The position numbers and the translations under genes were made by a program. The notes below the pieces were generated by a model that saw only the letters and a list, made by a program, of their open reading frames with translations, was not told where the DNA came from and ran no database searches. From positions 1-64,000 of the forward strand of contig JAVXUO010001795.1 of assembly GCA_033065855.1 (NCBI GenBank): a stretch of DNA of 64,000 nucleotides. Reading direction: 5' to 3'. Positions 10,009 through 21,640 of the stretch are shown here, piece by piece. Each line of letters begins with the position of its first letter. Positions within the stretch are counted from its first letter, which is position 1. The stretch is from Escallonia rubra (taxonomy: Eukaryota > Streptophyta > Magnoliopsida > Escalloniales > Escalloniaceae).

Positions 10009-12919
10009 TCACAGTTGGTCTAAACACTCATCATCTGTGATGAGATAAGATGTTGAAGTGGTAGCAGAAGAACTTATCGGTGATGACGACGACGATGATG
10101 AAGATCGGGTGAAGTTGAATTCTATCTGCAAGCGCTGATGGAGTGAGTAATATGGAACTGTCTCCTTCTTCTCTTCCTGTTCAAGTTCTTGAAGTGGTAT
10201 AGCAGCAAGAAACCTCTTGATGTACTCCTTGCAACACCCTCTGCCACTACAGATTATCTCCTCGCTTTCCTCTTTGGAATTAGCAGTGTCCTGCCCTGCC
10301 ATTTCCTCCGCGCTGACCTTTTGCGTTTTTATTTTTGCGTGGATCGAAGTTGACTCATCAAACCTCAATATGTATGCTTGCTCACAACCCTCAAAAAGCC
10401 GCTCGCCCAATGTGTCAATGATATAGTAAGCGTTCACGTCTGCCTTCAACACGAAGAAATGGTCATTCCAACTAACTATATAAATCCTCGGTTCATGTTC
10501 ATCAGCCTTGGTCTCGACCTCATTCCATAGCTCATCAAAGGACATGGCTCCTTTCAAGGACTCAAACTTTTCAGGGCCGAAAAATCCTATATATGATTCC
10601 TTGCGGGAAACATGTATGGGACGAAGATCAGCGTGCAAGATGGTCTCTAGATCAAAATGTTTGTTGGGGAAGTCATTTACGTAGGCATTGTTGTTGCACA
10701 GCTTTTGCCATTCAGAGGAACCATCGATAATGAGTTTGTCGAACTCTGGCCTACTTGGCATCATATTTTGGTTTGATTGGAGCCAGTGGGCAATAATAGC
10801 AACAAGTGCTGTGCATGCGCTCCCTCCAGCAGCTTTGTCGCTGCGCTGGTCGAAGGAAGCGAAGAATACATTGGCTCGGAGCTTCGTCGATCCATCTCTA
10901 CTGGTCAGATCTCTTGTTTCCCAGTTACTTGTCGTGCTGCTCTGATAGGCTGTTCTAGTAGGTTTGGTGACATTTTCATTCTGCAAGAAAGAAATATGCA
11001 AACAACTGAATATGAGAAGTCAACATTACTTCACAGTATCAAGGATTTCATAACAAGTGTGTTAAGACGAGTAGAAAGCAATTTGAAAGCCCAGATAGCA
11101 ATTCCACTCATTTTGTCCGAGACTTCTGTACGGCATCTGCAGGGGTGGGTGTGTGTGTATGGAGTGGGGAGGGTTTGGTGAGTTATTTTCATACTCTGTT
11201 GTGCATCTTCTTTGATGGTTCTCATTTTTCTCTACCAGGTACTGAGATTCGATGACTATTCATAGTTGTTACCTAGACACAAAGGCAGGTTGACCTGGTT
11301 ACGTACCTGTGCGGAAGTAGAGGCGATATCATTCCTGTTCTCGTCTTCGCTAGTCTTTATCTTTTCCGATTTAAAACTTAATCGCCTCCTTTTCCAAGAG
11401 AAGAACGGAGCTTTCTTTACCAAGTCCAAACGATTACCAAAACTCGATGACAATCTTGACTCGTTTCCCGAGTTTGTTTCTGAATTGCCATCCGAGTCCG
11501 TTTGACCTACACTTGCTTCATCGTGGTTTTGCTCATTCTTCCTCTCCTCTTCGTTCTCTAACAGCCCATTGTTCGCCGAACCATTCACCTCAATTGGGTT
11601 TTGAACGAGTCCTGTCGAGTCTTGAGAGTCTCTAATCTCGGCAAAGCTCAAGAACACCTGTACAAGTTAGACAACTAACGTCATAAAAATTTAGAAACAA
11701 ATAAAAGCATCTCTTAGGAGTTATTCTATATAATAACATATCTAACCACTTTATACCAAATGGTCACCACTTTTTCTCAACACAATCTACTCATTGTTGA
11801 CGAGTTGCCATAAACATAATTTTTTGGTAAAAGTTGTGGAATTTAGCACACACTTGCAGTCCTTATCGAAAGTGCATGAATGAGTAATTGAACAATCTTA
11901 AATCTATGTTCCATTATTGTGAAAAAGTGGACTTGAATTGGTCAGCTTGAAAATGTCAACTGACTGTCATTTGTACGAAAACGGCAACGCAAGAAGTGGC
12001 CCTATAATATAATTTATGGCAATTGGCAGGATGCTACTCGTATGAACATGACAAAGCCACCCTTATTAAAATGTAAGCATAATGTATAAGCCCTGTAATA
12101 TTCTCGGAAGCTGCTTCCTTACCAGAAGGGTACTTTCTCTGGCAACCCCGGCAACCTGTAAACGGATCGGAACTTCTTTTTCAACCCGTGACTCCATATT
12201 CGACGCCATTTCTGCTATATTTAGCGATGCCTTCCCGATGGTTTGTGACTCCATGTTCGACGCGATTTCTGCTATATTTAGCGACGCCTTTCCGATAACC
12301 ACCATTCTTTCCTTAGACTCGCCCTACAAGAAAACAACTCAAAATCATAAAAATTAAGTACATCGAAAATGGAAAAAAGTTAAAACTGCTGTAACACATC
12401 CGGTTTAGCGTTGCGAAACCATTTACATTCGCTTTACGATAAGAACAAACCTAAATCATGTTGCATCAGAACTCAAAGCTCGCGTAAGGCCGGAAAAAAA
12501 AATCAAATGTCAGCCAGTAGTTTGACGTAGAAACTTACATACGAGAGACTGAACGAGACATGCCACGGGCCAAATTTCTGAACGTGATCATCTCCGGACA
12601 CCGTCGAAAAGCAACACAAGTTCTCGAACTCGTCGTCCCACTCAACCGGTGCGCCTGGCTTCGCAACACTCTCGCCGGAAGAATCCTTACGCCGCCTGGA
12701 TGCCCGGCGGAAAGGGACCATCCCTGCCCTCGGAGCACCTTTCCATCTCATCTGAACAGCCAATACTTTCTCTCCTCCATCTTCACCACGATCCTCCATT
12801 CCATCTTCCAATCCTCGCAGCAGCCTCATTTTCTCCACCTTCACCAGAAACCTCCTTGTCAGCGCCGCCGTGGCAGCCGCTGACGGCCACGGTGACCACC
12901 TCGTCAACCTAACCACCAT
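10009..12919 (-). CDS. NT-C2 (EEIG1/EHBP1-type) domain protein, four exons
   Basis: Minus-strand exons are 12919-12539, 12323-12123, 11657-11307 and 10980-10009. All junctions are GT-AG in phase 0, giving 634 residues. The first exons encode an N-terminal C2 fold: MVVRLTRW...PWP, EWDDEFENLC and WHVSFSLSY, then IGKASLNIAE. A VFLSFAEIRDSQDS strand follows, with the basic FFSWKRRRLSF block after it. The last exon holds the conserved plant block (SRDGSTKLRANVFFASFDQRSDKAAGGSACTALVAIIAHWL, quoted here only by position 10945-10760) and a serine-rich tail. Plant relatives are uncharacterised; NT-C2 domains are thought to bind membranes or tether proteins. Exon 2 carries a 57-bp tandem duplication. 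The gene is divergent in orientation to nothing nearby; its promoter should lie at 12920-13250. Confidence 0.85.
12188..12301 (-). repeat. 57-bp in-frame tandem duplication within NT-C2 exon 2
   Basis: Units 12188-12244 and 12245-12301 differ at only a few bases. Each encodes 19 residues of the form IGKASLNIAE(I/M)ASNMES, so this conserved C2 strand occurs twice. Reading frame and both splice sites are kept. Confidence 0.9.
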
Positions 12920-13508
12920 TTTATTTAGGTTCCTTAAAACGCAAGCACAGAGAGGGAGAGGAGAAGAAAAGAAAAAAAATTGGTCTTAATATTACGACAA
13001 AGTGACAGCTTTTATACGGTGCAGTGCGGATTAGGCAACGAGTCCGTGTTCGGTTTTACCGGGGCAAAACCGAGTGAACAAGGAACCAGCTGCCTGCCAC
13101 GTCATAAGATGTCCTTCGCTCGACGACTTATTGTTGATGTGGCGGGATGTGAATGGTGGTTGTGCGTGGAAAAAAGGGTGCGTATGTAGCTGATAAGCAC
13201 TAGAAGGTTTAGGTTGTCATGGGGCGAATGACGAGGCGACACGTAACCTAGGACAGAGGAATATTACCACGTGCGTATGTTTCGGAAAATCCAATGTGGA
13301 GGGACATACGGGTCGCGGACGAATGGTATTGCGTGAGGGGCCGTATTTACGCAATTCATTGGGGGATGAGATTGAAGGAAGACTTTTTTTTTTTTTTTTG
13401 ATTTATTCTGAATTTTGCTCAGCTTGATGATTGAAAAAATAAAAATCAAAGTAATTAAAGAGTATGCGAGACTGATTCTTGGAAATAGATGTTAGATGAA
13501 ATGAAGAC
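12920..13508. other. Upstream region of the NT-C2 gene
   Basis: This stretch holds the probable promoter and leader of the minus-strand NT-C2 gene and an 18-base T run at about 13383-13400. No other gene is seen. Confidence 0.5.
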
Positions 13509-14171
13509 TAAGGGTGTGTTTGATAACACCATTCAGCACTTAAAACTGAAACTTTTCAGTGATTTCAAATTAAGTGCGTTTGGTAACGCATTTTTTTTAT
13601 CACTTAAAATAATAAGTGATATGTTAATTGAAGACCAATATTTTAAGTCACACACAATGACTTATCACTTATCATTGAACACGGTCAATGATTTGGAATT
13701 AAAAGATTGGACCAATAAAGGACAGCTTTGCCCCAACTGCCTCATCTTCTTCCCGTTTCACCTGTTCGTTGCTGCGCCGCTGCTGCTCTGCTGTGCCGCT
13801 GCTGCCTCATCTTCTTCCCGTCTTCACCTGTTCATTGCTGCGCCGCTGCTGCTGCTGCTTCATCTTCATCTTCTTCTTCCTTGCTGATTTGCCGCCTCTT
13901 CTTCTCTTTTCACGGTACTAAAGGTGCGTGATTTCCCGGTGTTTCATTACATAGGTGTCGCTTGATTTGTGAATGTAATTAGGGCTTTTTTTTCCCAATT
14001 CATATTGGATCGAATTTCTTGTACATCTTGTATATCTATCTATGTACGGTGGGGAGCCCTGTGGTTTGATTGGGAGGGATCTCAGAAGATCAAGGAGCTT
14101 CTGAGAATGTTCCCTTTGAATCATATGAGCATCCAGAGGGGAGCTATGTTGGCTTTGAGCTTGACTCTAGT

Positions 14172-14468
14172 CTCGCTAACAGCCAGCCAAAGAACTCCAT
14201 AACCCAAAAAGGAAGTGAAAACGCCAACCATAAGAACAGCCCAAGGTGGGAACTTGTTGCAGGCGATGCCTGGAAGAATACCCACATTTTCCCCAATGTC
14301 ATTTGCAACACCAAGCATGGTCAGCTGCTGCTGACTAAAACCCAGGACTGATTTGAGAGAAGAAGAGTACAGAGCAAAGGTGTAGGCATTCCCAGCAGCT
14401 ACTTGGACCCAAACAGCAGCTGCAAGACCCACCCACGGTGGTCTACTGCCTGCCTTTAGGACTGCCAT
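14172..14468 (-). pseudogene. Captured N-terminus of a nodulin-like MFS transporter (NFD4-type)
   Basis: On the minus strand, from the ATG at 14468, the frame reads MAVLKAGSRPPWVGLAAAVW, then AAGNAYTFALYS, LKSVLGFSQQQLTMLGVAND, IGENVGILPGIACNKFPPW and GVFTSFLGYGVLWLAVS. This is the typical start of plant nodulin-like major-facilitator proteins: first membrane helix, conserved GNAYTF and the FSQQQLT loop. It stops matching after about 97 residues, where the sequence passes directly into TRVKLKA from a LINE. Full family members are 500-600 residues, so this is a fragment with no expected transport function. The frame is still open, indicating recent capture. Confidence 0.8.
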
Positions 14469-14540
14469 TTGTGGGTGTTGGTGAGATGTTTCATTCAGCA
14501 ACTCAAGATCTTTGAAACAAAAAAGTTTATGTTTTTATAT

Positions 14541-14737
14541 GAATGCCCAAAGACAGAAAAAGACTAGTCTACTCAGAGCAGTCTGCCATAATTCTTTTGC
14601 ATAAGGACATTGAGCAAACAAATGGCATTCATCTTCCTTAGCTTGATTACACAACACACAATTATCCTCTTGGATTACATTCCAAGCTTTGAGCTTGACT
14701 CTAGTTCTAAGACATCCTTTGCATAACATCCACAAGA
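14541..14737 (-). pseudogene. LINE ORF2 C-terminal zf-RVT fragment
   Basis: Minus-strand translation gives LWMLCKGCLRTRVKLKAWNV, then CVLCNQAKEDECHLFAQCPY and AKELWQ. This is the zinc-binding region (C-x2-C...H-x4-C) that follows reverse transcriptase in plant LINEs. It abuts the nodulin-like fragment; the two share the TRVKLKA coding stretch as an exact 20-bp repeat. Confidence 0.8.
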
Positions 14738-15297
14738 TCAAGGAGCTTCTGAGAATGTTCCCTTTGAATCATATGAGCATCCAGAGGGGAGCTATGTTGG
14801 CTTTGGTAGATATGGGAGCGGAAGCACGACAAGCTGATCAAAACTTTATGGTGAACTTGCGGGAGCAGATTGCAACTCAATTGTTTAATTTGAGGTTGTA
14901 GTTCATATATGTAATAATATGACTTTTAACTATCTAATTATTGCTATTTTTTATCGTGTGACTAATTTGAATTTTCTTTTATGTTTTAATGTTACGCATA
15001 CAAATTAGATTTGAAATATCCATTATTGATATATTAATACGTGAGATGTGCAATAATATAACGAGGTTTATAAAGTTTCAAAAAGCAGAGCAAAAGGGTA
15101 TTAGTGTCAACCTAAACAGTTTTTAGATTTCAGTTGTTTTTTTTATCAAACGGAATAAACTACTTCAGCACTTAAATTGCAGTCAAGACCAAAAAAATTT
15201 CAGTGCTTAAAATTCAGTAGCTTAAAATTTTCAGTTGTACAAATTCAGCACTTAAGTTTTCAGTACTTAAATTTCAGTTTTATCAAACACACCCTAA

Positions 15298-15940
15298 GTG
15301 TTTAATATTTGAAACTAGTTTTGACTAGTTTACCTTTAAGCTATCAATCGTGTTTAAACAAAAAATAAAATAAAATAAAAATACTGAAAGCAGTTTTCAT
15401 GCGGTAAAAATGACCAAAACTTGTATTTGAATAAAAATACTAAAGTTCTTTGTAATTAATAATTCTTTTGGGTACTTTACTTGGTCAAATTTGACTATGA
15501 ATTTTTTTAATTGATAATCATCGTTTGTTATATTATGATTTAATTAATTTTTTAGCTTTTCAAAGTTGATTTAATTAGTTTTGTATCGCAACTTTGATCA
15601 TCTCAAAATCAAATTCCGAACATGCTCTAAATCGTCGAAGGCAATTAAATCCTACATTCATGAAAGTGTGCAATATGGGCATCTTCTTGAAGAATCAGGT
15701 TTGATAGAAAAATATATAGAATTACACATCCACTTTGTCTTGACAATTAAAATTTGGGTAAGTTAAACACGGCACGCACCACCGAGGTTTGCCTTAAACT
15801 ACACACGACGACTACTAAGTATTTGTATTACACTAAGATACACATTTTTATTTTTCTGCTAACAGAGTTAAGAGAACAAATGAAACGATTGTGATATTTC
15901 TCGTAAATAAATAAATTTACTTCTCTCTCTCACACACCAG
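15298..15940. other. AT-rich spacer
   Basis: No coding evidence. Simple AT-rich sequence with short A runs. Confidence 0.5.
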
Positions 15941-16675
15941 TCTCAACGGAGAAGTGACTCTGCTCGTCCTTCCACACCTCTGTCGAGGACTTCTTCACCT
16001 CCGCAGCCAAACTAGGCCTGAAATCCACCAAACCCTCCCTCAAAGCCCTAATCTACCGCCTTCTCCGCCTCCCTTTCCCTCTCCCTCTACCTCCATCGCC
16101 CAATTCAAGCACCTCTCCACCTCAACCACCCCCACCCAATCACCCCCTCCCCTCCCACCAAACGCCTCCGTCGATCCTCGCGCGACTCCAAAACCACCAC
16201 CTCCAAAAATTCCGCTACAAATGACCACGAAAATGCCAAAAAGACTGTCACTGAAAGCCACGAAATGCCGGTCGATTTACTGCTAGCTGTCAGCGAATTG
16301 CACGACAATTTAATTGTATTCGAATTCGATTCAGTTTTATTATCAGAGTTTGCAAACTTATATGAGGAGTGGTGGAAGGAAGAGTTAAGCCCTAATTTCA
16401 CAAACGCTACGTTGCTGTTGTCGATGTCGTTGACGTGGAAGAAGAAAGTGGATATTCACCGAGTTTACGTGCTTTGCAAGGCGTTTAATCTATTCGATTT
16501 TGAGGATGATAGTATAGAGGACTTGAAGCTGCTTCTCATACGGTGGGTGATCTCACCGCTGTACTTGAAGACGGAGGACGAGAGGTGGTTCATGGTGTTC
16601 ATGTTCGGACTGAACGGGCAGCTCGTGAAGGAGCGCTCACGATGATCAGGTCACAGATCCCGTTTTGTTGCCGGT
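15941..16675 (+). pseudogene. Intronless, exon-skipped copy of condensin-II subunit CAP-G2
   Basis: The N-terminal part reads, with an ACG in place of the start and an early TGA, as a CAP-G2 beginning: SSFHTSVEDFFTSAAKLGLK and STKPSLKALIYRL. After a frame change it continues through SSRDSKTTTSKNSATNDHE and joins directly to PVDLLLAVSELHDNLIV. Then follow YEEWWKEELSP, WKKKVDIHRVY, FEDDSIEDLKLLLIRW, PLYLKTED and MFGLNGQLVKE. A second shift precedes LTMIRSQIPF. CAP-G2 is a HEAT-repeat subunit of condensin II, over 1000 residues in plants. Only about 240 residues from two separated regions remain and no intron is left, which suggests a retrocopy of a partial or alternatively spliced mRNA. It is not functional. 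Confidence 0.75.
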
Positions 16676-19290
16676 ATTTGTATCTGCCTCTGTATGTTTG
16701 TAGGGAGTGGTTTGGCGTCGGCGGCGGAGACTGGGCTTTGGTTGTGGTGGCTAGGCTTTTTTTTGGTAAGAAAGAGGAGGAGGAAGACCTAAGGGTATTT
16801 TTGGTATATCGTAATAAATTTGTAATAGCCCTAAAAATTTTTGACGGTTTCCTAACGAAATGGGCTTTGTGTAATACAATGACAAACCACAGAGGGCGGA
16901 GAGTAATAAAAATACCTAGTAGGCGCTGTGTGTAATTTTAGGTAAATCTTAGAGGACCATGTCTAATTTACCCTTTTAATTTTGGTTAGTTTCCAATTTA
17001 AAGTTACTTTTAGCTTTTTTGATTTGTAAATTTTCAAGAGCCTTAACATAGGCTTGAGAACCTTTTTCTTTAGATGGAAATGATTCCATTAGATATAGAT
17101 TTCAACAGAATTTTAAAACAAGTTCAAGTTTTAAATAAAAATTAGCTTCTTAGAATCGGCTCCAAAATAAACTTAACCGGAGATTAAGCGATTGAAAGAT
17201 CACATGGAGAGGTTTTTCTAAGAAAAGTAGATAAGATAAAATATATTCTCTCACATTAATAACACCAATTATTTTAGGCAAACTCCAAATTATCAATAAA
17301 AAATGAGGATAATCAATCATTTGCTAATCAGCATCTATTTTCAAATCCGAGACACGATTGCATTCTTTTTCACAATATATATATATATATATTAAGTTCC
17401 GCATCTGAGTAATTATTCATTTGGAAAATGTGGAATTTAATTACCAGATGAAAAAAAAATAAAAAATGAAGGCAAAAGACAGTTTCTTTTCCTTTTTATT
17501 TTTTGAACTTTACACATTAAAGGAGGAGAAATATATGATGGGTATCATTTTTCATGGTACTTTTGGGTTGTCTTTTTCCCTGAAAATTCATATCACAAAA
17601 AAGATTCAATTAGAACTACGCTTGTAGAAGAGGCTGCAACTCATTCGTGCAGCGGTAATTAAGTCATCAAACAGGGCCGGTGAAAAGAATTTTGTGACTC
17701 TAAAAAGTGTTGTCAAAATTTGTCAGCGAAAGCATATACATATTTCTCACCAGTCGTATATACTAGCAACTAATTGTCGCTAATAAAAGAGTTGTACCCT
17801 CTTGCTACAACTCTGATTATTGCAAAAGTTTATCATTTAGAGCAGAATAGAAGACTAATTTCCTCCCATAAGGTTCTTCCTTTGTTAGGATGGTGGCCCA
17901 AAAGAGAATTCGGGATAGTATTTAGTCCTTGGGCTGCACATTATACCATTCGACTGGACATGATACCATTGGGCTGAATATATATGGGCCTTAACACAGG
18001 TAAAAGAGGGAGGACAAATGTAGCAAAAAGATTTCAAGATTTTGGTGCTATTCCTTAACTTGGAATAAAAGCTAACAGGGTGCTATATAAGGGTACAAGT
18101 TCATGCTGAGCCAATTTTTATATGTTTCCTAGAACTAATTTTTATGGAGAAATTTTTGCACCAACTAGTGTCATTGAGAAAGACGTAAATATAACGATGA
18201 AAGAAATGATCGATGTGGGATAACTAATGGATAATAGGAGCTTTTCAAGGGTGAGAATTAACACACCGTTGAAATTGATCCAAACTGTTTAAAGCGAATT
18301 GATTCAGTTTGAACCGTCCAAAACTCTTAACGGTTTGGTTTCACATCTCTCGAACCAACCTCGGTTTCATTCGGTGCATGGATTAATTTTCTTAAATCAA
18401 TCACAAGATGAATTGAACCGACATATGACATATTAATTAATTTTGTGACATTTCTTTCATTATTTTCGTATACATGGTACTAAAAAAGTCAAATAAACAA
18501 AACCCTTGAAGTTAAAAGACAAGAAAATAATGAGAGCACTTATATAAAAAAATTATAGTAATAAATATCTCTTGTATGTTCACTCATTTTTTGTTGTATA
18601 TCAATGATAAAGACATACTTGAGTTTTCAGTACAACATATACCTTAAATAATACTTATATCATGGGCACTTAGATATTGAATATAACAAGAATGTGTGCT
18701 AGATAATATATAACTTCAACAATTAATATTATTTGGATTGAACACGGGCAACGAGCTCCGGGGAGTCGGCGCGGGGGCGTCGCGGCGACGGCGCACAGGC
18801 GACGGCGGGCGTCACGGAGTGGGCGCGAGGCCAAGGAAGAGCATGCACTGCACGAGAGGTAGGAGGCACGCCGACCCCCTAAGGAGGAAGGTGGCCGACC
18901 CCCAAGGGGGAAGGCGCGCCAAGGTTGTTTCGAAGGAGAAAATGCACGTGACTTGGGCATGATTATTTAATTTGACTGGCTTGGGAGCGTTGAAAAATTG
19001 ACCGTTGAATATGGTGACGTGTTTTGCAAAACAGGATCCTTGTGGGCCCTTAGGTACGACCAAAGTAGGGTTGGGAACAAACTTTCAGCCTTTTAGCAAC
19101 AAATGAATATGAGAAATAGTATATAAAATGATAAAAATAGTCTCTCCCAACTAGTAACAATAATAGTAATATCAATAACAATAATAACCCGTATGTTGAA
19201 GTTTACATATTACTAAAGGCCATGAAAAAAGAATAAAAATATAAAAAGACAATTTTACATAAATAAGAGAGGAAACTATATATATATATA
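16676..19290. other. Gene-free AT-rich spacer with a GC-rich island
   Basis: No gene is recognised. It includes an (AT)n run at 17377-17392. A sharply GC-rich block at 18735-18930 contains CGGCG and CCGACCCCC repeats; it resembles the GC-rich part of the dispersed repeat family, but I could not align it. A further (TA)n run lies at 19278-19295. Confidence 0.45.
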
Positions 19291-19311
19291 TATATGGAGC
19301 TGATCCGTTGA

Positions 19312-19480
19312 TAGCGCTAGCAACTTGCTAGCGCTGTTTGGCCGTCCGCTACATTATGTAGCGGACGATAATTTACCGTCCGCTACATAATGTAGCGGAC
19401 GGTGAAAAAAATTGCTATTGTGGTGCGCAATCTGGCCGTCCATTCTCGCCCGTAGACGGCCAGATTGCGCTAGCAACTGG
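19312..19480. repeat. Cluster of four perfect DNA palindromes
   Basis: 19313-19335 (11-bp arms, AGCGCTAGCAA), 19344-19366 (11-bp arms, GTCCGCTACAT) and 19376-19402 (13-bp arms, CCGTCCGCTACAT) are each perfect with a 1-bp centre. At 19425-19440 and 19455-19470, 16-bp arms (GCGCAATCTGGCCGTC) surround a 14-bp loop. The first palindrome's half GCGCTAGCAACT recurs at the far end. This would form strong hairpins and may be the core of an unclassified foldback element. Confidence 0.9.
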
Positions 19481-20539
19481 AGAAAGATTATGTTAGTTAA
19501 AGACAAAAAACTGATAGAGAATGTTGGGCTATTCTAACGTTTTGGCAAAACATTAGAAATTGATGGAATTGCAAATATATTACAGAATTTTAAAGTGGGA
19601 CATGTTGACATGAGAAATGCAAAGTCTATTTAATTGGTTGAATATCGAATGCTTAAAAGGAATCAAATCAAATTGAGGAAGAGAGAGGGAAAGAGAAAAT
19701 CCAGATGGTGACCTAAGAGAGTATTCACGTAAGTGGTGACTTGACAACATTTTCTCAATTTTGACCTTCATATATATATGTATATAATTTTCTGTCGCTT
19801 TCCTATAAACGACCCTTTTAAAGATCCTAAAAGGGTGAAAAAAAACAGAGTGAGCACAAGTTGCCTAGTAACGGCAACAATTGTAAATAAAACATCCGAT
19901 TACAAAAGAAAAAACACCATATTCTAAAAGCACCAAATGAACAGTAACACCAATAAATCAACCTTCAATCCCAAATGTAAAAGTTCTTTTGTGTGAAGGA
20001 ACAATTGACTTACTGATTGATCATCTTAACCACCAATAACATCTTGACTCATAGGTCGGCCATGCATATGATAAGCACATGATAAGAGCCACAAAATGAC
20101 CCTGAGTGAGCCAATGGGTTGTTTAACTCAATCACTAAAACATACTTTCAAAGAACATCTTGTCCATTTGAGGAAATGGAATGTAATTTATCCAAAGTCA
20201 TCAAATAATAAGAACAATAGATCAAATTTTCACATTAAAAATGATCAAGAATTTTGCGATCGAGAATATTTGAAGGCATGATATACATCAAATGAAGTGA
20301 CACACGTGAAAGAAAGAAACTTCCTTATCTCCAAAAAAATAATCTTTCGAGCACAGGTAAACTCTTATTCTCCTGTGTATTCTTAAAACACACACACACA
20401 CACACTCTCTCTCGCCAAAGGGGACAATTATGATTTAGTACAAATTTTGGAGGACTACAGCAGGAGTTTCTAAAGCATGAGGTGGAAACGAAGCACAAGG
20501 TCACGAGACATGCTGGAGTCACCTAACAAGGCTACAACA
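19481..20539. other. Gene-free spacer
   Basis: No gene seen. A (CA)n/(CT)n microsatellite lies at about 20387-20413. Confidence 0.45.
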
Positions 20540-20900
20540 ACAAATGAACGACAATGCTCAAACAATGTGGTGTCCCGCTAGATTAATGACACGTCATAAG
20601 CACGACGATACGGAGATAGCACGAGGTGTCAGTGAAGGAATTGAACAACATTGATTCGCTAACAAGCACGAGGTGTCGTGACATATGACGCCGTCTGACA
20701 AGTACAACAATGCTACAGCAACGCAATATTTCGGTCAAGGAACACACCATAACTGACTCACACATTTAGCACAAGGCGTCGAGATAGTAGGGCAATATGT
20801 AACAAGCACGACGACTATTAAGCAAACATGATGTGGCATTAGTATAAAAGTATTGCAATAACTAAGGCTCTCGAGTCTGACTTGCGGATTTTCCAATGTA
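20540..20900 (-). repeat. CACCTCGTGCTT repeat family, copy 1
   Basis: On the minus strand this reads as repeated CACCTCGTGCTT and CGTCGTGCTT words with similar spacing. The block at 48500-48860 has the same series on the plus strand. The two are diverged, inverted copies of one repeat whose class is unknown. Confidence 0.65.
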
Positions 20901-21640
20901 CCACCTGAAGGGAATTCATCTAGATGTAGCAAGGCATTGGATTAAGTGGAACAAAAACAAGATATCCGATAATGGTGATATTTTAGACTATACTTTTCTG
21001 TTAAAGTTTGTTTCATGATTCTAGTTCTCGTTCTATGGAAGTGGGTTTGTAATGCACGTGGATGTGCCATAAAGAGTACATTTGGACTCAGATGGCAAGT
21101 ATGATAATGTGGGATAGAGCAAGGATAAGAGCTAGCAAGGGGAAACTTAGACAGAGCCTGAGGTTTAGGGGCGAAGGCGTGGAGTGAGTATAGGAGACAG
21201 TCACAACCCCAACATTAAGGTCAAAATGTCAAGGTCCAAAGTTAGAGTCCGACACCAAAGTTATTTCTCTCTCAATAATTGGTTAGCTGAAGATTTAGTG
21301 TTAGTAAATGAACTGTCATATGTTCTATAGTCCGGAAAATGAGTTCACAAGTCCATCATTTATAGGTAACTGAAAGTAACTTGTCATCAACTGATACGTG
21401 GCACTCCCAGTCTCGTTGTGGGTGCACCATGTCTGGGGTCTTTCATAGATACCCAGATCACCAAAATCACTTGGCCTGCTCCTCACAGTCTTCACTCCGA
21501 ATTTTGAGGAAGTTTGACTCATATAAGTTAGTGCAGCCAGAGAATACCTTTGATTTAGTCACCAATCGAATAGCCTTGTTAAGTCTCATAGAGACATCAA
21601 TAGATGTAGAGAACCAGATAGAGTTGTGGGATGGTTGAAG
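20901..21640. other. Gene-free spacer
   Basis: No coding or repeat feature recognised. Confidence 0.4.

Larger units (their letters stand above)
14086..14805. repeat. 72-bp direct repeat bracketing the captured block
   Basis: The 72 bases at 14086-14157 recur without change at 14734-14805 (beginning AAGATCAAGGAGCTTCTGAG). A second exact repeat, GCTTTGAGCTTGACTCTAGT, lies at 14152-14171 and 14686-14705. These mark the edges of the foreign block inside the Harbinger-like element. Confidence 0.9.
13512..15294. mobile_element. PIF/Harbinger-like non-autonomous element with captured sequences (1783 bp)
   Basis: Inverted termini GGGTGTGTTTGAT at 13512 and ATCAAACACACCC ending at 15294 are flanked by TAA on both sides (13509-13511 and 15295-15297). 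This fits the 3-bp TWA target duplication of PIF/Harbinger elements. Subterminal sequence on both sides is rich in CAGCACTTAA and CTGAAA repeats. Inside are a duplicated CTG/CTT-rich block (13737-13880), a 72-bp direct repeat, a nodulin-like gene fragment and a LINE fragment. A short + strand frame ending at 14900 (NFMVNLREQIATQLFNLRL) vaguely resembles the C-terminus of Harbinger nucleases. No intact transposase exists. Confidence 0.75.

Noticed and set aside
16040-16401. Minus-strand open frames across the CAP-G2 copy
   Set aside because: They are shadows of the plus-strand copy in proline/serine-rich, GC-biased sequence.
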